NCBI GenBank assembly: GCA_030829955.1
Contig: JAURNY010000023.1
Coordinates: forward strand, 1-34,962
Direction: 5' to 3'
DNA from: Gammaproteobacteria bacterium
GTDB taxonomy: Bacteria; Pseudomonadota; Gammaproteobacteria; Eutrophobiales; Eutrophobiaceae
DNA length: 34,962 nucleotides
Part shown: piece by piece, positions 21,281-28,972 of the stretch
Layout of the letters: every line of letters starts with the position of its first letter
Numbering within the stretch: position 1 is the first letter of the stretch
Notes under the pieces: generated by a model
What the model saw: only the letters and a program-made list of their open reading frames with translations
Told to the model about the DNA's origin: nothing
The model's database searches: none
Made by a program: the position numbers and the translations under genes

Positions 21281-21912
21281 TATTGTGGTGGTCTTAATAC
21301 CGGAGTATCAGGATTTTTATTTCCTTTTATGAAGTCAAGACAACGGATGACAATGCCTTTTAGCACTCTATAAATCTTGGGTAGTAACCAGATCATTAAT
21401 AGAATAAACAGCACTAAAAAGCCGACAAATATCCATGGATGATTAAGTGCTGTCCAAATACCGGTAATAACCAAAATATCTTCGCCCACAGATGCTGTCC
21501 AATTGCTGACTGGTTCGGGTGACGTATTAATGACCGCACGTCCACCGGTTTTTGTTGCATGCGTTGCGGCAGTTAAACTACCTCCGACTAAAAATGCAGC
21601 TAACTCGACAGCCGGAGTTGTTTCACCAATTGCACTCATAGCTAGGACTGCACCGAGCGGGATTCGTATGAAGGTATGTACGCTATCCCAGGCAGTATCG
21701 ACACCAGGGGTTTTGTCAGCAAAGAACTCTACACAATACATCAAGCCTGCTGTGGTCATAACCAGCGGGTCTGTTACGACCAGTAGATCCGGTGGTAGGG
21801 TAATATTGCCCGTTGCCCCTAGATATCCCAGCATAAATACTGCTGCATACAAATTGATACCACTTGCCCAGGCTACACCCATACTTAATGCAATATATTG
21901 GATTGCTTCCAT
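21280..21912 (-). CDS. DUF4126 family membrane protein
   Basis: A 210-residue inner-membrane protein of the DUF4126 family. It has about five hydrophobic segments. The N-terminal stretch GVAWASGINLYAAVFMLGYL and the DSVHTFIRIPLGAVLA and GGSLTAATHATKTGGRAVIN segments are typical of the family. The function is not known. The ATG is preceded by an AAGGG ribosome site. It is the first gene of the operon with the TlpA-like protein and hemJ. Confidence 0.85.
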   Translation of the reverse strand: MEAIQYIALSMGVAWASGINLYAAVFMLGYLGATGNITLPPDLLVVTDPLVMTTAGLMYCVEFFADKTPGVDTAWDSVHTFIRIPLGAVLAMSAIGETTPAVELAAFLVGGSLTAATHATKTGGRAVINTSPEPVSNWTASVGEDILVITGIWTALNHPWIFVGFLVLFILLMIWLLPKIYRVLKGIVIRCLDFIKGNKNPDTPVLRPPQ

Positions 21913-21944
21913 TAGATTTACCCTTTTTTAGTAAATTATTATTA

Positions 21945-21972
21945 AAGATATTAATACTTCTGACACTGGCAA
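21945..21972 (-). promoter_or_regulatory. Probable promoter of the DUF4126-TlpA-hemJ operon
   Basis: On the minus strand TTGCCA (complement of 21967-21972) and TATCTT (complement of 21945-21950) are 16 bases apart. They place the start of transcription about 25 bases before the ATG at 21912. Confidence 0.4.
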
Positions 21973-22018
21973 TGAAGTGTCGTTCTGGATATCGAAAATT
22001 TCTATCGAATTCATATAG

Positions 22019-22047
22019 TTGACTTGCCTCATATCTGCAATTAAGAT
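22019..22047 (+). promoter_or_regulatory. Candidate promoter of the argC leader
   Basis: TTGACT (22019-22024) and TAAGAT (22042-22047) are exactly 17 bases apart. Transcription would begin near 22054, about 120 bases before argC and ahead of the terminator-like hairpin at 22102. Confidence 0.5.
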
Positions 22048-22101
22048 TTGTTGTGGTTTGAAATTTAGTCGATTCCAATTTAACAATAATAATTTTACTT
22101 T

Positions 22102-22123
22102 AAGCGGCATAAGTCGCTTTTTT
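22102..22123 (+). terminator. Terminator-like hairpin in the argC leader
   Basis: AAGCGGC pairs with GTCGCTT (one G-T pair) around the loop ATAA and ends in a run of six T residues. No plus-strand gene precedes it for 1.8 kb, so it would act on a short transcript from the promoter at 22019. This suggests either attenuation of argC or a small RNA of about 70 bases. Confidence 0.5.
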
Positions 22124-22176
22124 ATTTCCCTACCACTACGTATCATTCTTTCATATTGTAAAACCGAGATTGTCAA

Positions 22177-23211
22177 ATGATTAAAGCGGGTATTATCGGC
22201 GCAACAGGCTATACCGGAATGGAGCTGATTCGATTATTAAGCCTTCATCCGGATACCAGTATTTCTGTCGTTACATCTGAAAGTGAAAAGGGTAAACGTT
22301 TTATAGACGTATTCCCTACCTTGCATGATGTCGAACAATTAAAATTTTCTGCACATGATAGCGAAGCGCTATTAAATTGTGATGTTGTCTTTTTTGCTAC
22401 TCCTCACGGAACAGCCATGCATTATGTTCCTCGTCTGCTAGAAGCAGGCTGTCGCATCGTCGATTTATCTGCCGATTTCAGGATTAAAGATGCGACATTG
22501 TGGCAGCAATGGTATGGGGTGGAGCATGCATGTGCGGAGTTTCTTGAACAAGCTATATATGGTTTACCGGAGATAAATAGAGAAAACATTAAAGTGGCTA
22601 ATTTGGTAGCGAATCCCGGTTGTTATCCAACTGCAATTTCGCTTGGTTTAATACCCGCCTTGAAAAATAGTTTAATCGATACGCAAACTATAATCGCTGA
22701 TGCTAAATCAGGTGTAAGTGGCGCTGGCAGAAAGGCGGCTTTGGCAGGGTTGCATGCTGAGGTGTCTGAATCGTTTAAGGCTTATTCTGTTTCAGGACAT
22801 CGACATTTACCCGAGATTACTCAAACCCTGTCTTTATCTGCAGGAGGGGATGTTTCTTTAACATTTGTACCTCATCTGGTGCCGATGAATAGAGGTATTT
22901 TGGCAACTTTATATGTACATTCCTTATTATGTGAAATAGATTTGCATGACGTGTATCAACAGTATTATCAGGATGAGCCTTTTGTTTCTCTAATGCCAAA
23001 AGGTCAATTTCCCGAAACACGTTTTGTTCGTGGTACTAACTTATGTCAGATAGCTATTCAGGACAAAATGCAATCAAGTAATACGATAGTAATTATTTCC
23101 GCCATTGATAATCTTGTAAAAGGAGCGGCAGGGCAGGCCATCCAGAATATGAACCTGATGTTTGGTCTTGCGGAAAATAAAGGATTAATTACGCCTCCAT
23201 TATTGCCATAG
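22177..23211 (+). CDS. argC: N-acetyl-gamma-glutamyl-phosphate reductase
   Basis: Reduces N-acetylglutamyl phosphate to the semialdehyde with NADPH, the third step of arginine synthesis. The 344 residues begin with the dinucleotide fold GIIGATGYTGMELIRLL (5-21) and carry the catalytic Cys149 in VANPGCYPTA, preceded by the LSADFR segment at 97-102. The GHRHLPEI segment and the family C-terminus (AIDNLVKGAAGQAIQNMN) are intact. No other arg genes are nearby; a standalone argC is usual in gammaproteobacteria outside the enterics. Confidence 0.96.
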   Translation: MIKAGIIGATGYTGMELIRLLSLHPDTSISVVTSESEKGKRFIDVFPTLHDVEQLKFSAHDSEALLNCDVVFFATPHGTAMHYVPRLLEAGCRIVDLSADFRIKDATLWQQWYGVEHACAEFLEQAIYGLPEINRENIKVANLVANPGCYPTAISLGLIPALKNSLIDTQTIIADAKSGVSGAGRKAALAGLHAEVSESFKAYSVSGHRHLPEITQTLSLSAGGDVSLTFVPHLVPMNRGILATLYVHSLLCEIDLHDVYQQYYQDEPFVSLMPKGQFPETRFVRGTNLCQIAIQDKMQSSNTIVIISAIDNLVKGAAGQAIQNMNLMFGLAENKGLITPPLLP

Positions 23212-23216
23212 TTTAT

Positions 23217-23930
23217 ATGCCAATACTGGTTGTTAAAAAACATCGCCCACTTGAGTTAGTGCTTTATTGTTCTGTATTGAGTGGCCTAATAGCTTTAGTC
23301 GTCTGGTTTTGGCTTGATACCAATCATTGGGGGGTGATTCGGGGGCAATTATTAAGTAGCAAAAAGACCAAAACCCTCTGGGAGGAAAATAGAAAATTAC
23401 AGGACGACAACCTGGTATTGCAGGATAAAGTATTGATGTTAGAGCGTCTGACACGCCTTGATCATAAAACCACTGTCGAATTACAGCAGGAAATCCGGAA
23501 TTTACAGGATAAATTATATCAATTAAGTGGCGAGCTAGAATTCTATGAGGGCATTATGTCGTCATCGATCAACACTAAGGGATTGAATATACAAGGCTTA
23601 TATGTCGATCGAACGGAAGACCCCAATTTTTTTCGTTATAAACTCATATTAACCAACGTGGGGAAAAGTGATAATCTAATAAAAGTCTCGTTTGATATGT
23701 TGATTGAAGGTATGCATGGTGCTGATTCACAGACTTTGAATCTAGATGATATTGCGCTAGCAACCACACAGACAAATGAGATTATGTTTAATAACTTTGA
23801 AAGAATAGAAGGTAGTTTTGCTTTTCCTGTGGGTTTTAAACCTATCAGGATTGTAGTTAATCTTAGGCAAAAGTTTTCAAACAGCCCTGTTATAAAACGT
23901 ATTTTTGAATGGGCAGATTTGACCGGATAA
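23217..23930 (+). CDS. Single-pass membrane protein with coiled coil (DUF6776-like)
   Basis: A 237-residue protein with one membrane helix at about 13-33 (VLYCSVLSGLIALVVWFWL) and a strong coiled coil at about 50-110 (heptads of Leu with Glu, Gln and Lys). A beta-rich C-terminal domain from about 120 onwards has the segment FFRYKLILTNVGKSD. I match it by context and layout to proteins annotated DUF6776 that sit before bactofilin in Pseudomonas and relatives; this is from memory. It starts six bases after argC and ends ten before the bactofilin gene, so the two may act together in the envelope. Confidence 0.7.
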   Translation: MPILVVKKHRPLELVLYCSVLSGLIALVVWFWLDTNHWGVIRGQLLSSKKTKTLWEENRKLQDDNLVLQDKVLMLERLTRLDHKTTVELQQEIRNLQDKLYQLSGELEFYEGIMSSSINTKGLNIQGLYVDRTEDPNFFRYKLILTNVGKSDNLIKVSFDMLIEGMHGADSQTLNLDDIALATTQTNEIMFNNFERIEGSFAFPVGFKPIRIVVNLRQKFSNSPVIKRIFEWADLTG

Positions 23931-23940
23931 GGAGAGTTTA

Positions 23941-24348
23941 ATGTTTGGAAGTTCCAAAAAGCGCAAAATCAGTCGAATCGATACTTTGGTTGGACAGCAT
24001 ACCGTTATACAAGGCGATGTCAGGTTTAGTGGTGGTTTACATATTGACGGCACTATCAAAGGTAATGTAACTGCAGAAAATGATGGTGTTTCTATGTTGT
24101 CCGTGAGTGATAATGGTACCATTGAAGGTGAGGTTAACGTGCCTCACATAATTTTAAATGGAGTTGTTATTGGCGATGTACATGCAAGTAAACATGTTGA
24201 ATTGTCATCAAAAGCAAGAATAAACGGTAATGTGCACTATAATTTAATTGAAATGGCGATAGGTGCAGAAGTAAATGGAAAGTTAGTGCATGCTATGGAG
24301 CCTATGGATACACCTTTGTCATTAGGTAATGACGAACCCGTTGAATAA
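23941..24348 (+). CDS. Bactofilin
   Basis: Cytoskeletal protein that polymerises without nucleotide into filaments, often at sites of cell-wall work. The 135 residues have a short basic N-terminal tail (SSKKRKISR) and then a central right-handed beta-helix of about 100 residues with the family pattern TVIQGDVRFSGGLHIDGTIK and GTIEGEVNVPHIILNGVVIG. A good AGGAG ribosome site precedes the ATG. The M23 endopeptidase gene 1.5 kb downstream is of interest because bactofilins often scaffold such enzymes. Confidence 0.93.
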   Translation: MFGSSKKRKISRIDTLVGQHTVIQGDVRFSGGLHIDGTIKGNVTAENDGVSMLSVSDNGTIEGEVNVPHIILNGVVIGDVHASKHVELSSKARINGNVHYNLIEMAIGAEVNGKLVHAMEPMDTPLSLGNDEPVE

Positions 24349-24375
24349 TAATATGAACAAACTATCGTAGAATTT

Positions 24376-24732
24376 ATGAGTGAACAAACAGAAACAATAA
24401 CCGAATTTCCTTTAATCTTTAGTCAGGCAGCTGCCAGCAAGGTAAAAGAGTTGATTAAGGAAGAGGGTAACGACGACTTGATGTTGAGAGTATTTGTCTC
24501 AGGCGGAGGATGTTCTGGTTTCCAATACGGCTTTACTTTTGATGAAGCCGTTCAGGATGGCGACACTATTGTTGAAAATGAAGGTGTTAAATTGTTGGTT
24601 GATCCTATGAGTTTTCAATATTTATCCGGTGCGGAGATCGATTATTCAGAGGGCATGCAAGGTGCACAATTTGTGATTCGAAACCCAAATGCATCGACCA
24701 CTTGTGGTTGTGGTTCTTCTTTTTCTGTTTAA
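24376..24732 (+). CDS. erpA: Iron-sulfur cluster insertion protein ErpA
   Basis: A-type carrier that delivers Fe-S clusters to client enzymes. All three cluster-binding cysteines are present: C46 in [11 protein letters not shown], and C110 and C112 in [11 protein letters not shown] at the C-terminus. The 118-residue length is typical. Its stop overlaps the convergent anmK gene by four bases. Confidence 0.96.
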   Translation: MSEQTETITEFPLIFSQAAASKVKELIKEEGNDDLMLRVFVSGGGCSGFQYGFTFDEAVQDGDTIVENEGVKLLVDPMSFQYLSGAEIDYSEGMQGAQFVIRNPNASTTCGCGSSFSV

Positions 24733-25820
24733 GTAGTTGAATATATAGCTCCGGCAAGCAATGGCTTCTCAGAACCGGTAATCCCCGACAAATTAAGCGC
24801 AATATTATTTATCCGACAATAAGCTAGCCATGCAAAAGTGACTGCTTCAACTGCATCAGGGTGTATACCCAGTCGCTCAGTAGTATCCACCTCTATATTG
24901 GGTAAAAGTTCTTTTAGCTTGTTCATCATCGCCGGATTTTTTGCACCACCACCACACACTAACAATGATTGACAATCCTTAAAATTCGCAACACTAGAGG
25001 CGATACTGCTCATGCTAAGTTCCAGCAAGGTCGCTTGAACATCCTCTGGGGGTACGTTAGGAAAGTTATCAAGGCATTGCTTTAACCAATCAAGATTAAA
25101 ATAATCACGTCCTGTACTTTTTGGATAAGGCAAAGCAAAGTACGGATCTTGTGTAAAAGCCCTAAATAAATCCTGATTGATATTGCCTTGTAGAGCCCAG
25201 ATACCATTTTTATCCATTTCAGTTTGATGATGTAAAAAATTCCAGTCATCTAATAATCCATTACCCGGACCGATATCAAAACCGATTACATCTGCAGTTT
25301 TGTCGTTTGATAAAATAGAAATATTGGCGATACCGCCTATATTCAATATAGCGCGATATTGTTTTTCATCCTGAAATTGATAGCGGTGAAAAGCTGGAGC
25401 CAGTGGCGCGCCTTCTCCATTAAAAGCCATATCCATACGTCTAAAGTCAGCAATTGTTGTGATGCCAGTTTCCCTACAAATAATATTTGCATCACCAATC
25501 TGAATAGAGTTTTTCCAGTTTTGCGGGTGATGAAAGATAGTTTGTCCATGACTACCAATCGCTATTATCTCAGTAGCAGATATCCCTGCATGTTCGAGTG
25601 TTTTATTAATGCTATTTGCAAATAACTTTCCCAAAAGATGATCCGTTTCCGCGACTTCCTGAATGGGTGTGTTGGAATTAATGCTTCTTATCTTGCGTTT
25701 TATTTCAACAGAGATAGGTAATTGAGAATAATGTTTTAATGTGGCTTTTCTATCAAAATCTACTATAGCAATGTCTACAGCATCCATGCTGGTGCCAGAC
25801 ATTAAACCAATATAAAACAT
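24729..25820 (-). CDS. anmK: Anhydro-N-acetylmuramic acid kinase
   Basis: Phosphorylates 1,6-anhydroMurNAc from recycled cell-wall fragments, giving MurNAc-6-phosphate. The 363 residues start with the ATP-phosphate loop [14 protein letters not shown] (5-18). They carry the substrate segments [11 protein letters not shown] and NIGGIANIS, and the catalytic-region [13 protein letters not shown]. The second ATP motif [11 protein letters not shown] lies near residue 275. It precedes no other recycling gene; the M23 peptidase lies immediately upstream on the same strand, 25 bases away. Confidence 0.96.
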   Translation of the reverse strand: MFYIGLMSGTSMDAVDIAIVDFDRKATLKHYSQLPISVEIKRKIRSINSNTPIQEVAETDHLLGKLFANSINKTLEHAGISATEIIAIGSHGQTIFHHPQNWKNSIQIGDANIICRETGITTIADFRRMDMAFNGEGAPLAPAFHRYQFQDEKQYRAILNIGGIANISILSNDKTADVIGFDIGPGNGLLDDWNFLHHQTEMDKNGIWALQGNINQDLFRAFTQDPYFALPYPKSTGRDYFNLDWLKQCLDNFPNVPPEDVQATLLELSMSSIASSVANFKDCQSLLVCGGGAKNPAMMNKLKELLPNIEVDTTERLGIHPDAVEAVTFAWLAYCRINNIALNLSGITGSEKPLLAGAIYSTT

Positions 25821-25845
25821 GCTTATATCTTTTCTAATGGAAACG

Positions 25846-27357
25846 TCAGCTGCCTTTTTTATCGCGGGCTGCCAGATTATTTTCCGATATCAGTTCTGGC
25901 TGGGCAGCGATTGAGGAACGACCCGTAATGCGATCAAGCTCTGCTAACATTGGTGAAATATTCTTTACAAAAAGTGGCATATCTTTATTGCTAATTGATT
26001 CGACATGGGGAAGTTCAACTGTTAACGGATTTCTATGTACGCCATTTAACCTGAATTCATAATGCAAGTGCGGCCCTGTTGCGAGGCCACTCATACCAAC
26101 ATAACCGATCGTTTGTCCCTGCTTTACACGCTTGCCAGAGCTCACACCTTTTGCATATTTATGTAAATGTGCATACACCGTACTATATTTGCCACCATGT
26201 TTCAGGATAACTGTTTTACCATAACCGCCTTTGTTACCAGCATGCACTATTGTTCCGTCACCAGTTGCTTTAATTGGTGTACCGGTGGGAGCAGCATAAT
26301 CGACACCCTTGTGAGCGCGAAATTTATTTAGGATCGGATGCTTTCTCTTTAAGTTGAAGTGAGAACTGATGCGAGTGAAGTTGACCGGTGTACGTAGAAA
26401 CGCTTTACGCATTGCATTACCGTTGTCTTCATAATAATCAATACTGCCATCTTGATGTGAGTATCGTATCGCGCGGATACTATCCCCTTTATTATTAAAT
26501 TCTGCTGCCAGAATAGGCCCATCAGAAACTTTTTTACCGTTTTTATATTTCTCTTCATAAATTACCGTGTAACTGTCGCCTTGACGAATATCCAGCGCAA
26601 AGTCGATGTCCCATCCATAAATACCAACCAGCTGCATGATAAGGTTGTCAGAAAGTCCGGCACGTTTCCCTGAAAGAAAAAGTGAATCCGTGATGGTAGC
26701 TTTTGCATGCTTAATGACTGTATCTAATGCATGTTCGATTTGTGTAACAACGAAATTATTATTATTACGAGTAATACTTAGGGAGCTGGTTAGTGAATAT
26801 TCATACTCGAGTGCTTTGATTTGATTGTCTTCAATTTGAAAATGCAGAATTTGTCCAGGCTGAATACTTTTTAATCGTGATACATCTTTTCCGATAGTCA
26901 TGATGCGATACAGTTCATTTGCATGTAAACCTAATCTTGAAAATATTAATGCTAGACTATCGCCTTGTTTGACTGTAACTGATTGCCATTCATAATTTTC
27001 AGTTATTGTTTCTATCGAACTCGTTTCATCAATTTTTAATGCAACACTATCTGAGTTGTTACCAATGTCTTCAAGTATTGGAACTGTAATAAGTTCTATA
27101 TATGTCTGATCCAAAGGCTCGCGTACGACTTCAGCATGAAGAGTTTCTGCCGGTTGACTGGGTTCAAGTCCTGCCACTCCAACATGCTGATCGACGATAA
27201 TTTCGTCATCTATTTGCTTTGTTGATATGAAATAAAGAGAGATGCCTGTGACTAATGTCAGGCTGAAGATAGCAGAAATATAGAGCTGTTTTGCTCGCCT
27301 CTGCTTCGAGACAATTTCTGGCTTATAGTCTTTCTTTATATAAACTCTGTAAGTCAC
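25846..27357 (-). CDS. M23 family metallopeptidase (MepM-like peptidoglycan endopeptidase)
   Basis: A 503-residue envelope enzyme that cuts peptide cross-links in peptidoglycan. A basic cytoplasmic tail precedes one membrane helix at about 25-46. A LysM/OapA-like region lies at about 123-175 (WQSVTVKQGDSLALIFSRLG), then a linker domain, then the LytM catalytic domain at about 340-440. The zinc ligands are visible: H349 and D353 in HKGVDYA, and H432 in GPHLHYEF; H397 in YAHLHK completes the site. It is transcribed with anmK and is divergent from tyrS, the same arrangement as in Pseudomonas. Confidence 0.93.
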   Translation of the reverse strand: MTYRVYIKKDYKPEIVSKQRRAKQLYISAIFSLTLVTGISLYFISTKQIDDEIIVDQHVGVAGLEPSQPAETLHAEVVREPLDQTYIELITVPILEDIGNNSDSVALKIDETSSIETITENYEWQSVTVKQGDSLALIFSRLGLHANELYRIMTIGKDVSRLKSIQPGQILHFQIEDNQIKALEYEYSLTSSLSITRNNNNFVVTQIEHALDTVIKHAKATITDSLFLSGKRAGLSDNLIMQLVGIYGWDIDFALDIRQGDSYTVIYEEKYKNGKKVSDGPILAAEFNNKGDSIRAIRYSHQDGSIDYYEDNGNAMRKAFLRTPVNFTRISSHFNLKRKHPILNKFRAHKGVDYAAPTGTPIKATGDGTIVHAGNKGGYGKTVILKHGGKYSTVYAHLHKYAKGVSSGKRVKQGQTIGYVGMSGLATGPHLHYEFRLNGVHRNPLTVELPHVESISNKDMPLFVKNISPMLAELDRITGRSSIAAQPELISENNLAARDKKGS

Positions 27358-27382
27358 AGTTTATCCTAGGTAAATCGTTTAA

Positions 27383-27411
27383 CAATAGCGTTTGAAAAGG
27401 GGATCGTCAAC
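27383..27411 (-). promoter_or_regulatory. Probable promoter of the M23 peptidase-anmK operon
   Basis: On the minus strand TTGACG (complement of 27406-27411) and TATTGT (complement of 27383-27388) are 17 bases apart. Transcription would start about 20 bases before the ATG at 27357. Confidence 0.5.
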
Positions 27412-27483
27412 AAGGCATTTGCAAACTGCGGATGTTGTCACGACTATGATAAGCTACAAACATTTTGTGCTGGTTGGTTAAAA

Positions 27484-28683
27484 ATGGTTTCAATAGAAGA
27501 GCAAATACAAGAAATTAGTCGTGGCAGTGATGAAATCCTAATCCTGAACGAATTGAAAGACAAACTCAAAACAAACCGTCCCTTAAGAATTAAGGCTGGT
27601 TTTGACCCTACTGCACCTGATCTTCATCTTGGTCACACTGTACTAATTAATAAGTTAAGACAATTTCAGGAACTTGGGCATGAAGTTCTATTTCTGATAG
27701 GTGATTTCACGGGAATGATTGGTGATCCCACAGGTAAGAGTGCAACACGACCACCATTAACTCGAGAAGATGTCGCAGAAAACTCAAAAACCTATCAAAA
27801 TCAAATATTTAAAATACTAGATCCCGATAAAACACAAGTCATGTTTAATTCTAGCTGGATGAGTGAAATGAGTTCCGCTGACTTAATCCAGCTCGCTGCT
27901 AAATATAATGTCGCACGTATGTTAGAACGGGATGATTTTAATAAGCGTTATAAATCAGGTCAGTCTATCGCCATTCACGAATTTTTATACCCTTTAATAC
28001 AAGGTTATGACTCTGTTGCTATGAAGGCCGATGTGGAACTTGGTGGAACCGATCAAAAATTCAATTTACTGGTGGGTCGGGAACTACAAAAGCAGTTAGG
28101 ACAAGCACCGCAGGTGGTATTAACCATGCCTATTTTGGAAGGTTTGGACGGCGTACAAAAAATGTCTAAATCTTTGAATAACTACATTGGCATTGATGAA
28201 CCTGCAAATGAGATGTTTGGCAAGATAATGTCTATCTCTGATGAGTTGATGTGGCGCTATTTTGAACTATTGAGTTTCAGAGCATTAAATGAGATCGAAC
28301 AGTTTAAAAATGAAATTATAGCAGGTGAAAATCCAAGAAATGTAAAGGTGTTGCTGGCAAAAGAGATCATTGCCCGTTTTCATAGTATTAAGTTGGCAGA
28401 ACAAGCGGAGCAGGATTTTATTAATCGATTTAGAAATAATGAAATACCTGACGATATAGAAGAAATTGAACTGCACCTCAATTCTGAAGGCATGCCATTG
28501 GCAAATGTATTAAAAGAGACCAATCTCGTTAGTAGTACATCAGATGCTCATCGAATGGTTAAGCAGGGTGCCGTGAAGATTAATGGTGAAAAGGTAGAAG
28601 ATAGCAAACAGTTATTAATCACTGGTTTTTCTGCAGTTTTACAGGTGGGAAAACGTAAATTTGCAAAAATTGTTATTAGATAA
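27484..28683 (+). CDS. tyrS: Tyrosyl-tRNA synthetase
   Basis: Class I aminoacyl-tRNA synthetase that charges tRNA-Tyr. The 399-residue chain has the HIGH motif as HLGH at 48-51, the tyrosine-site segment GGTDQKFN at 187-194, KMSKS at 226-230, and a C-terminal S4 RNA-binding domain (about 335-399, [20 protein letters not shown]). The sequence belongs to the TyrZ-type group common in Pseudomonas. No clear terminator follows the stop codon. Confidence 0.96.
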   Translation: MVSIEEQIQEISRGSDEILILNELKDKLKTNRPLRIKAGFDPTAPDLHLGHTVLINKLRQFQELGHEVLFLIGDFTGMIGDPTGKSATRPPLTREDVAENSKTYQNQIFKILDPDKTQVMFNSSWMSEMSSADLIQLAAKYNVARMLERDDFNKRYKSGQSIAIHEFLYPLIQGYDSVAMKADVELGGTDQKFNLLVGRELQKQLGQAPQVVLTMPILEGLDGVQKMSKSLNNYIGIDEPANEMFGKIMSISDELMWRYFELLSFRALNEIEQFKNEIIAGENPRNVKVLLAKEIIARFHSIKLAEQAEQDFINRFRNNEIPDDIEEIELHLNSEGMPLANVLKETNLVSSTSDAHRMVKQGAVKINGEKVEDSKQLLITGFSAVLQVGKRKFAKIVIR

Positions 28684-28866
28684 CTAATTGATTCGTAATA
28701 AAATTTATTTTGCATCAATATTTGTGAACGCCTGTCTAGATCTTAATATAAGTTCATATAAAATATTGATATATATAGATATTTTTTATCATAATATTTT
28801 ATTTTCAGAATTTTCCAGAAATATTTAGTTTTAGCTTGATTACAAAATTGCTATCATTACAGGGTT

Positions 28867-28893
28867 TAGCACAAATTGTTGTATATCGTGCTA
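28867..28893. promoter_or_regulatory. Inverted repeat TAGCAC-N15-GTGCTA upstream of the PQQ dehydrogenase
   Basis: Perfect 6-bp arms (28867-28872 and 28888-28893) are separated by 15 bases. They are followed by an AT-rich stretch with six T residues. It could be an operator, or a weak terminator for tyrS; the long loop makes the terminator reading doubtful. The rest of the 289-base gap 28684-28972 is very AT-rich with no gene. Confidence 0.4.
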
Positions 28894-28916
28894 TGTAATT
28901 TTTTATTAAAAGGCGC

Positions 28917-28962
28917 TGATACTAGATAAAGCGTATCAATTACAATAATTATTCTAGAGGAG
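28917..28962 (+). promoter_or_regulatory. Putative operator, -10 box and ribosome site of the PQQ dehydrogenase
   Basis: TGATAC (28917-28922) and GTATCA (28933-28938) form a perfect inverted repeat with a 10-base spacer. A TACAAT -10-like element (28941-28946) follows with no good -35 box, as expected for an activator-dependent promoter. A strong GAGGAG ribosome site at 28957-28962 precedes the ATG at 28973. Binding of a regulator is inferred. Confidence 0.4.
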
Positions 28963-28972
28963 TATATATTTC

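Noticed and set aside
21716-22176. Minus-strand open frames of 120 and 82 codons before the DUF4126 gene
   Set aside because: One overlaps DUF4126 in another frame and neither shows family motifs; the promoter, ribosome site and ATG at 21912 explain the region.
28836-28880. Sigma-54 (-24/-12) promoter before the quinoprotein gene
   Set aside because: TTGCT and GCAC elements occur, but the invariant GG of the -24 box is absent at the required distance.
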